Positions 32,829 to 38,203 of a DNA stretch of 38,203 nt are shown here, piece by piece (position 1 is the stretch's first letter; each line of letters begins with the position of its first letter). The position numbers were made by a program, and so were the translations under genes. Source of the DNA: Candidatus Aquivivens invisus (GTDB lineage: Bacteria; Omnitrophota; Gorgyraeia; Aquiviventales; Aquiviventaceae); assembly GCA_001804415.1 (NCBI GenBank), contig MHGA01000007.1, positions 1-38,203 on the forward strand, given 5' to 3'. The notes under the pieces were generated by a model. The model ran no database searches. It saw only the letters and a program-made list of their open reading frames with translations, and had not been told where the DNA came from.

Positions 32829-34348
32829 TGACCTTACGACAGCTCCTCGACGGCCTGACGACTCAGACGGTTCCACCGTTGCCGGTCACCGGCCTGTCGT
32901 GCCATTCCAAGCTGATGCAACCGGGTGAGGTGTTTGTGGCGGTGCGAGGACCGCATCACGATGGGCACGAGTTCATTGAGGAAGCGATCGCCCGCGGCGC
33001 CAGCGCCGTGGTGGCGGAGCGACTGCCCTCTGCCCCGTCGCGATGTGCGGTGGCGGTGGTGCAGGATACGCGGCGGGTGCTGCCGGTCCTCGCGGCACGA
33101 TGGTACGGCGAACCGGCGAGGCGACTCCGCGTGATTGGGGTCACCGGCACGAATGGCAAAACGACGACGACCTATCTGCTGAAATCCATCCTGGAAGCCG
33201 CCGGCCATGGGGTGGGGTTGCTGGGGACGGTCACCTATCAAATCGGCGAACGCACCTTGCCGTCTGTGAACACGACGCCAGGCGCCCTGGAGCTCCAACG
33301 GCTGCTCGCCAAGATGGTCGAGCAACGGCTGGGTTGGTGCGCGATGGAGGTGTCCTCCCACGCGTTGGATCAAGATCGGATTGACGGGGTGCAATTCGAC
33401 GCGGCCGTGTGGACGAATCTCGGCTCCGATCACCTCGATTATCACAAGACCCGCGAGCAGTACGCGCAAGCCAAACGGAAAATTTTTTCCTCCCTGCGCT
33501 CGACGGGGAAAGCCGTGATCAATGCCGATGATCCGGATGGCGCCGCCCTCCTGCCTGAGCTGGCCGCTCAGTGGGGCGGTGAGGCGCGGCTCGTTCCCTA
33601 CCACCCGGAGGTGTTCGACGAGGCACGGGGAGAGGGTGCCGACCGATCCGTCACAGGGGTGCGGGCCCGGCACATCCTCTGCACCTGGGAAGGGACCAGC
33701 CTGGTCGTGGATTCTCCCTGGGGGACCTTTCCGTTGAGCAGCCCCTTGGTGGGCCGGCACAATGTGGCCAACGTGATCGCGGCCTGTGCGGCCAGCCTTT
33801 CCGTCGGCATGCCTGTCAGCGCGATTCAGCAGGGGGTGGGGAATTTCCTGCAGGTCCCCGGCCGGATGGAGCGGGTGGCCAATGAGGCGGGGATTCTGGC
33901 GGTGGTGGATTACGCCCACACCGCGGACGCGCTGCGGCTCGTCCTGCTGTCGCTTCGCGAGTTGGTTCGCGGTCGGTTGATCGTCGTGTTCGGCTGCGGC
34001 GGGGATCGGGACCGGACGAAACGTCCGGAGATGGGGCAGTTGGCCAGTCTGCTGGCGGATGACGTCGTGCTGACGTCGGATAACCCGCGCAGCGAGGATC
34101 CAATCGCGATCATCCGCCAGATCAAAACAGGATTCGTGCCGGCCTTTCGCGCCTTTCGCATCGAGGCCGATCGGGCACAGGCCATCACGTGGGCGCTTTC
34201 GATGGCGCAGCCTGACGACGCCGTGCTCATCGCCGGCAAAGGTCACGAAGCGTATCAAATTTTCAACCACATCACGGTGCCGTTTTCAGACCGGGATGTG
34301 GTGGAGCGTTTTTGTGCCAAACTCACCAAAGTCGTTGCGGTGCCCTGA
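32825..34348 (+). CDS. murE: UDP-MurNAc-L-Ala-D-Glu:meso-DAP ligase
   Basis: Adds the third stem residue to the peptidoglycan precursor. P-loop GVTGTNGKTTTT at about 105-116; a MEVSSHALDQDRI block; and the substrate motif DNPRSEDP near 419, whose DNPR form indicates meso-diaminopimelate rather than lysine. 507 aa. ATGA overlap with ftsI. Confidence 0.96.
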   Translation: MMTLRQLLDGLTTQTVPPLPVTGLSCHSKLMQPGEVFVAVRGPHHDGHEFIEEAIARGASAVVAERLPSAPSRCAVAVVQDTRRVLPVLAARWYGEPARRLRVIGVTGTNGKTTTTYLLKSILEAAGHGVGLLGTVTYQIGERTLPSVNTTPGALELQRLLAKMVEQRLGWCAMEVSSHALDQDRIDGVQFDAAVWTNLGSDHLDYHKTREQYAQAKRKIFSSLRSTGKAVINADDPDGAALLPELAAQWGGEARLVPYHPEVFDEARGEGADRSVTGVRARHILCTWEGTSLVVDSPWGTFPLSSPLVGRHNVANVIAACAASLSVGMPVSAIQQGVGNFLQVPGRMERVANEAGILAVVDYAHTADALRLVLLSLRELVRGRLIVVFGCGGDRDRTKRPEMGQLASLLADDVVLTSDNPRSEDPIAIIRQIKTGFVPAFRAFRIEADRAQAITWALSMAQPDDAVLIAGKGHEAYQIFNHITVPFSDRDVVERFCAKLTKVVAVP

Positions 34349-34395
34349 CCGTCGGCGGACGCTCGACGTGCGTTGCGGTCAGCAGCAGGCTGCTG
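34345..34395. other. Hairpin-rich 70-bp spacer between murE and murF
   Basis: CTGACCG (34345, holding the murE stop) pairs with CGGTCAG (34376). CAGCAG (34380), loop CAGG, CTGCTG (34390) is a second, overlapping stem. CGTTGCGGT occurs at 34333 and 34371. It is the only real gap in the otherwise overlapping dcw genes; an attenuator or decayed repeat is possible. Confidence 0.4.
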
Positions 34396-34418
34396 TCTCT
34401 CTGCGCGCGGGGGGTGAG

Positions 34419-35801
34419 ATGCCGGGCTGGACGGTGAACCAACTCCTGGAGGCCACTCAGGGGACGTTGGTCGTCGGCAATGGCTCCGAGGCGGTCAACG
34501 GGATTGGGATCGACTCTCGAAGGCTGGCGCCCCGGCAGGCGTTTCTCGCGATCCGGGGCCCCCGATTCGACGGCCATGCCTTTCTGCAGGAGGCCATCGA
34601 TCGCCAAGCCGCCTGCCTGATCGTCTCGCAGCGGCCCTCCACCCCGTCTGCCATTCCTACCATCGTGGTTCAAGACACGACGAACGCATTGGGAGATCTC
34701 GCAGCGTTTCACCGTCGCCGGTTTGCGATTCCCCTCATCGCGGTGACCGGCTCTTGCGGGAAGACGACGACGAAAGACCTGATCGCGCACCTCCTCAGCG
34801 AGGATGAGCCGGTGTTGAAAACGCAGGGGACTGAAAATAACCACATCGGGCTTCCGCTCACGCTGCTGCGCCTGGCACCCACCCACCGGTATGCCGTGGT
34901 GGAGCTCGGCTCCAATCATCCGGGCGAGATCGCCTATCTAGCCCGCCTCGCCCAGCCGACGATGGCCGTCGTGACGAATATCGGCCCGGCGCATTTGGAA
35001 TTTTTCGGATCGCTGGAGGCGGTTCGCCGCGAGAAACTCTCGTTGCTGGAGGCGCTTGACCCGCAAGGTGCTGCGATCATCCCCGGCGACCAATTGGACG
35101 TGCTCCTCGAGGCGAAATCGAGGATCCGCCCCGGCATGACGCTGGTGACGTTTGGGGCCTCGGATCAGTGCGGCGTGCAAGTGGTGGAGACGCACCGGAA
35201 GGCTGACGGGTTGTCGCTGCGTCTGCGCGGGACGCCGGGGGAGCTCTTTCTCCCGCTCCGGGGATTTCACAACGTGGAAAATGCCCTCGCCGCCCTGGCG
35301 TGCCTGAAAGCCTTGGGCGTGTCCTTCGAGTCGGTGCGCGATCGCTTGCGAGCGATGCCGCCACCGGCCATGCGCTCCGAGCTGATTCGATGCAACGGGT
35401 TTACGATCATCAACGACTGCTATAACGCCAATCCCCTGTCCTTCGCTCGGGCCCTGGAGTTGCTGGGAGAGCTGGACACCGCGCGGAAGGTGCTCATTGC
35501 CGGAGATATGCTGGAGCTTGGGGGAGCGGCGTCGAAGGCCCATCACATGATCGGAGAGCTGGCGGCGCGCTCCGGCATCGACGTGTTGCTGGCGGTGGGG
35601 GATTTTGCAGAGATGATCGCCCGCGGGGCCTCGGAGCGGCGTCCTCTGACCACCGAAATCTATCGCACGGTCGAGGATCTCCTGACGGCGTTGCCATCCC
35701 GCATTCGCAGCGGGGATGGGATTCTGATCAAGGGCTCAAGGCAGGTGCGCTTGGAGCGTGTGACCTCCTGCTTGCAAGCGCTCGGTCGTTCCCATGGGTG
35801 A
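34419..35801 (+). CDS. murF: UDP-MurNAc-tripeptide:D-Ala-D-Ala ligase
   Basis: Final cytoplasmic step of the stem peptide. MurF-type N-terminal domain (GIGIDSRRLAPRQAFLAIRG), P-loop VTGSCGKTTTKDLI near 108, GTENNHIGLPLTLL, then NDCYNANPLS and GDMLELG in the C-terminal half. 460 aa from ATG 34419, which is 4 nt after a run of six G; the same frame is open 123 nt upstream into murE but without family-like sequence. It overlaps mraY by 8 nt. Confidence 0.95.
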   Translation: MPGWTVNQLLEATQGTLVVGNGSEAVNGIGIDSRRLAPRQAFLAIRGPRFDGHAFLQEAIDRQAACLIVSQRPSTPSAIPTIVVQDTTNALGDLAAFHRRRFAIPLIAVTGSCGKTTTKDLIAHLLSEDEPVLKTQGTENNHIGLPLTLLRLAPTHRYAVVELGSNHPGEIAYLARLAQPTMAVVTNIGPAHLEFFGSLEAVRREKLSLLEALDPQGAAIIPGDQLDVLLEAKSRIRPGMTLVTFGASDQCGVQVVETHRKADGLSLRLRGTPGELFLPLRGFHNVENALAALACLKALGVSFESVRDRLRAMPPPAMRSELIRCNGFTIINDCYNANPLSFARALELLGELDTARKVLIAGDMLELGGAASKAHHMIGELAARSGIDVLLAVGDFAEMIARGASERRPLTTEIYRTVEDLLTALPSRIRSGDGILIKGSRQVRLERVTSCLQALGRSHG

Positions 35802-36777
35802 GTGGAGTCTCGTGTTTCTGCTGAGTGCGGTGTCCTGCATGGTTGCGGGTCCGCTGGCCATCCGAGCGCTGGTCACCCGCCGCTGGATTCAGCCTCTTCG
35901 CTACGAAGACTGTCCGCCGCTTTTGCCCATGCAACAAACCAAGCAGGGAACCCCCACCATGGGGGGAATCTTCGTGTTGGGGGTTGCCGTGATCACGGCT
36001 GCGGTGTGGGGCGGGTTCGCGCGGTGGGAAGGGTGGCTGCTGTGCGGGGCGACGCTCAGCCTCGGCCTGCTGGGGTTGGTGGATGATTGGCTGAAACTGC
36101 GCTCCCCCAACGCCAAAGGACTCTCGTTGATGATGAAGTTGCTGGTGGCGCTGGCGATCGGGGCGGCGATCGGGGCGCTGCTCAGCCGGTTGGTGCCGGC
36201 GTCCCAACGCGTGCTGATCCCTTGGACCTCTCGGTCCGTCGAGCCGGGTCTCCTCTGGATTCCCCTGGCCATGGTCGTCGTGGCCGGCTGCGCCCACGCG
36301 GTGAATCTCACCGATGGGATGGATGGGTTGGCGGCAGGATGTTTGGCAGTGGCCTTTGGGCTGTTGGGGGGTTGGTTGATGTTGCGGCCCTCTCCCGACC
36401 GTCTCACGGCGCTGTGGTGCGCCGGCTTGTCGGGGGCGTGCGCCGGCTTTCTGTGGTTCAACAGCTATCCGGCGTCGGTCTTTTTAGGGGATGTCGGGTC
36501 GCTTGGGTTGGGAGGGGCGCTGGGCACGGCGGCCTTGCTGTCTCACGCCGCCGTGGCGCTGGTGGTGATCGGGGGGATCTTCGTCGCCGAGGCGGTTTCC
36601 GTGATCGTCCAGGTCGCCTCGTACCGCTACGGCAATCACCGTCGGGTGTTTCGTGTGGCCCCGCTCCACCATCATTTTCATGTCGGCGGGGTGCCGGAGC
36701 CGAAACTCGTGGTGCGTTTCTGGATTATCGGGAGTCTGTTAGCCGCGCTGGGCTGGAGCGCCCTGGCGAACTCATGA
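35794..36777 (+). CDS. mraY: Phospho-MurNAc-pentapeptide translocase MraY
   Basis: Polytopic membrane enzyme that attaches the precursor to undecaprenyl phosphate (lipid I). Motifs: QQTKQGTPTMGGIF; the aspartates of LGLVDDWLKLR; NLTDGMDGLAAG; FLGDVGSLGLGG; and the cytoplasmic histidines APLHHHFHVGG. About 9-10 hydrophobic segments can be seen. 327 aa, at the short end for the family. ATGA overlap with murD. Confidence 0.95.
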   Translation: MGEWSLVFLLSAVSCMVAGPLAIRALVTRRWIQPLRYEDCPPLLPMQQTKQGTPTMGGIFVLGVAVITAAVWGGFARWEGWLLCGATLSLGLLGLVDDWLKLRSPNAKGLSLMMKLLVALAIGAAIGALLSRLVPASQRVLIPWTSRSVEPGLLWIPLAMVVVAGCAHAVNLTDGMDGLAAGCLAVAFGLLGGWLMLRPSPDRLTALWCAGLSGACAGFLWFNSYPASVFLGDVGSLGLGGALGTAALLSHAAVALVVIGGIFVAEAVSVIVQVASYRYGNHRRVFRVAPLHHHFHVGGVPEPKLVVRFWIIGSLLAALGWSALANS

Positions 36778-38117
36778 CCCACAGAGTGGATCGGTTTGGG
36801 GTCGATTGGCGCCTCCGGCGTGTGCTCGTGGTGGGCTTGGGCAAGAGCGGATTGGCGGCCTCCACGTTTCTCGCGGGTCTGGGCTGCCGTGTCCAGGTGA
36901 CGGATCACAGCGACGAGGACGCCACCCGCCAGCGCGCGCAACAGTTGCGCGATGTCGGGCTTGAGGGGATCGAACTCGGCGGTCATACCACGCAGCAGCT
37001 CAGGGGCTGCGAGGTGGTGGTGGTGAGTCCGGGCGTTCCAGAGTCTGCGGTGCCGCTTCAGTGGGCGATGCGTCAGGGCGTACCCATCATGAGCGAAATC
37101 GAGGTCGCGTTTCGATTTTGTCGCGCACCGATCATCGCGGTAACCGGCACGAATGGCAAAAGCTCGGTGGTCACGCTCATCCAGCAAGTCCTGACAAGCG
37201 CGCGACGATCAGCCATCGCCTGTGGCAATGTCGGCATTCCCTTCACGCAGATCCTTCCGCTGGTGAGGACTGACACGGTCGTGGTCCTTGAGGTCAGTTC
37301 CTTTCAACTGATGCGGTGCGACACCTTGCATCCCGCGATCGGCGTGCTGCTGAACCTGGGCGTGAATCATCTTGACCGTCATCGAGACCGCCGCAGTTAC
37401 ATTGAAGCCAAGGCAAGGCTCTTCGCCAGGCAAACCCCTCAAGACGCTGCCGTGCTCAACGGTCGGGATCACGAGGTGGTGGCCGTGGGCGGACGCCTGG
37501 TCAGCCGGCGGATCTGGTTTGGAGAGAACCGCGACAATCCGGAAGCCTTCACCCTGGATCGCGCCACGTGCCGGCTGTTCCCGGAAACCTGGCAGGCCGT
37601 GCTCCAGGTGACGCGCCTGGCGGGGGTCCCGGATCCGTTGGCCGTGCAAGTCATGAAAGAGTTTCGCGGATTGGAGCATCGCTTGGAGCATCTGGGAACC
37701 ATTCGGGGGGTCCAGATCATCAATGACTCCAAGTCCACGACACCTGACAGCCTGCTCTATGCCCTCCAGCGTTGCCGGGACGGGATCGTCCCGATTCTCG
37801 GTGGGCGGGATAAAGGGATGGATTTCGACGTGCTGAAAGATGCCCTCGCGCAGAAACGCATTCGGGGGCTGGTGTTGCTGGGCGAGGCCCGCCACCGTCT
37901 GCGCACCTTGTTCAACGGCACGCCGCCCAGCCGCGAATGCCACTCGCTGCAGGAGGCGTTTGAGGAAGCCATGGCCTTGGCGCATCCGGGGGACACGGTG
38001 CTCTTTTCCCCCGCGTGCGCGAGCTTTGATATGTTTCGCAACTTCGAAGAGCGAGGGCGCGCTTTTAAGCAGCTGGTCGAGCAGGCCCGCGGCCAGACGG
38101 CGGCGAACGCGCGATGA
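36774..38117 (+). CDS. murD: UDP-MurNAc-L-Ala:D-Glu ligase
   Basis: Adds D-glutamate. An N-terminal Rossmann-like UDP domain (VLVVGLGKSGLAASTFL) is followed by P-loop VTGTNGKSSVV near 122, the VLEVSSFQL block, NHLDRH, and INDSKSTTPDS plus ILGGRDKGMDF in the C-terminal domain. 447 aa from ATG 36774, coupled to the mraY stop. The frame stays open for 687 nt upstream through mraY, but that part is not protein-like. Confidence 0.96.
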   Translation: MTHRVDRFGVDWRLRRVLVVGLGKSGLAASTFLAGLGCRVQVTDHSDEDATRQRAQQLRDVGLEGIELGGHTTQQLRGCEVVVVSPGVPESAVPLQWAMRQGVPIMSEIEVAFRFCRAPIIAVTGTNGKSSVVTLIQQVLTSARRSAIACGNVGIPFTQILPLVRTDTVVVLEVSSFQLMRCDTLHPAIGVLLNLGVNHLDRHRDRRSYIEAKARLFARQTPQDAAVLNGRDHEVVAVGGRLVSRRIWFGENRDNPEAFTLDRATCRLFPETWQAVLQVTRLAGVPDPLAVQVMKEFRGLEHRLEHLGTIRGVQIINDSKSTTPDSLLYALQRCRDGIVPILGGRDKGMDFDVLKDALAQKRIRGLVLLGEARHRLRTLFNGTPPSRECHSLQEAFEEAMALAHPGDTVLFSPACASFDMFRNFEERGRAFKQLVEQARGQTAANAR

Positions 38118-38194
38118 TCCCCCCATCTATGAAAGGCTGCGCACTGTCAAGTCGATTCGACCTCCTTGAGTTGGTCAACCGGGTCCCACAATGA
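38114..38194 (+). CDS. Possible 26-codon coupled small ORF
   Basis: ATG 38114 overlaps the murD stop as ATGA, and its own TGA overlaps the next ATG at 38191, again as ATGA. The product (MIPPSMKGCALSSRFDLLEL...) is not recognised. It may be a translational relay rather than a functional peptide. Confidence 0.3.
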   Translation: MIPPSMKGCALSSRFDLLELVNRVPQ

Positions 38195-38203
38195 TCGAGA
38201 AAG
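38191..38203 (+). CDS. Possible start of the next gene (ftsW expected), cut by the window
   Basis: Only MIEK is visible. By dcw gene order ftsW would be expected here; the sequence cannot confirm it. Confidence 0.25.

Noticed and set aside
36087-36773. Long open frame upstream of murD within mraY
   Set aside because: It is the murD frame continuing through mraY. The translated text is low in complexity, mraY has all its motifs, and murD has a coupled ATG at 36774.

Overview
The window is 38.2 kb of GC-rich DNA in which every gene I can support lies on the + strand. Genes are packed tightly, often with ATGA stop/start overlaps. It is bacterial chromosome from a diderm: it carries a type II secretion (T2SS) system with a secretin, a lipoprotein signal, and a peptidoglycan pathway whose MurE has the DNPR motif of meso-diaminopimelate enzymes. 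The gene content and the divergent sequences would suit an uncultured candidate phylum (Omnitrophota/OP3-like or a neighbour), but that placement is a low-confidence inference without a search.

Layout. (1) 1-11.8 kb: a T2SS/type IV pilus-like assembly locus, gspE-F-G-H-I-J-K-L-M, then a small MerR-type regulator in an AT-richer patch, an ExeA/GspA ATPase, GspC and the secretin GspD. GspD ends in what looks like a TonB C-terminal domain. (2) 11.9-16.4 kb: an enoyl-ACP-reductase-like SDR and SMC. (3) 16.5-21.4 kb: riboflavin genes ribBA, ribH, ribD and ribE, with nusB and a PHP phosphoesterase interleaved. (4) 21.4-26.9 kb: tRNA-Pro(CGG), acylphosphatase, a metallophosphoesterase, ligA, a putative lipoprotein, xerD and a short CCA-adding-enzyme-like nucleotidyltransferase. 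(5) 26.9-29.1 kb: ylxP-rbfA-truB-ribF. (6) 29.2-38.2 kb: the division and cell wall cluster mraZ-rsmH-ftsL-ftsI-murE-murF-mraY-murD, with a canonical sigma70 promoter and three MraZ boxes in front.

What stands out is a second layer of sequence laid over these ordinary genes. At least 15 places carry short tandem arrays with a 7-bp period and a different heptamer at each place (for example CTGCTTA, CAGCAAT, CAGACCT, ATTCCGC, GGTCTCG, CTGACTG). They sit almost only at gene boundaries. There they encode prepilin leaders, Sec/lipoprotein signal-peptide cores, N-terminal tails or the last codons of genes, and several come as inverted pairs. Because 7 is not a multiple of 3, a change in copy number shifts the reading frame, so they are candidate phase-variation or start-site switches. 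They resemble the heptanucleotide STRRs known from filamentous cyanobacteria.

A second element, 37 nt long, has 12-nt arms that are identical in two copies around an unrelated 13-nt centre. Both copies sit inside heptamer arrays and have 6-7 bp direct repeats at their edges. A diverged 39-nt in-frame copy appears to have inserted 13 codons into gspE. The arms can pair in two crossing ways (H-type pseudoknot order). Heptamer islands that host a small palindromic element are the best candidate here for something undescribed.

There is no intergenic gap above 300 bp. I see no insertion sequence, CRISPR array, rRNA or riboswitch.
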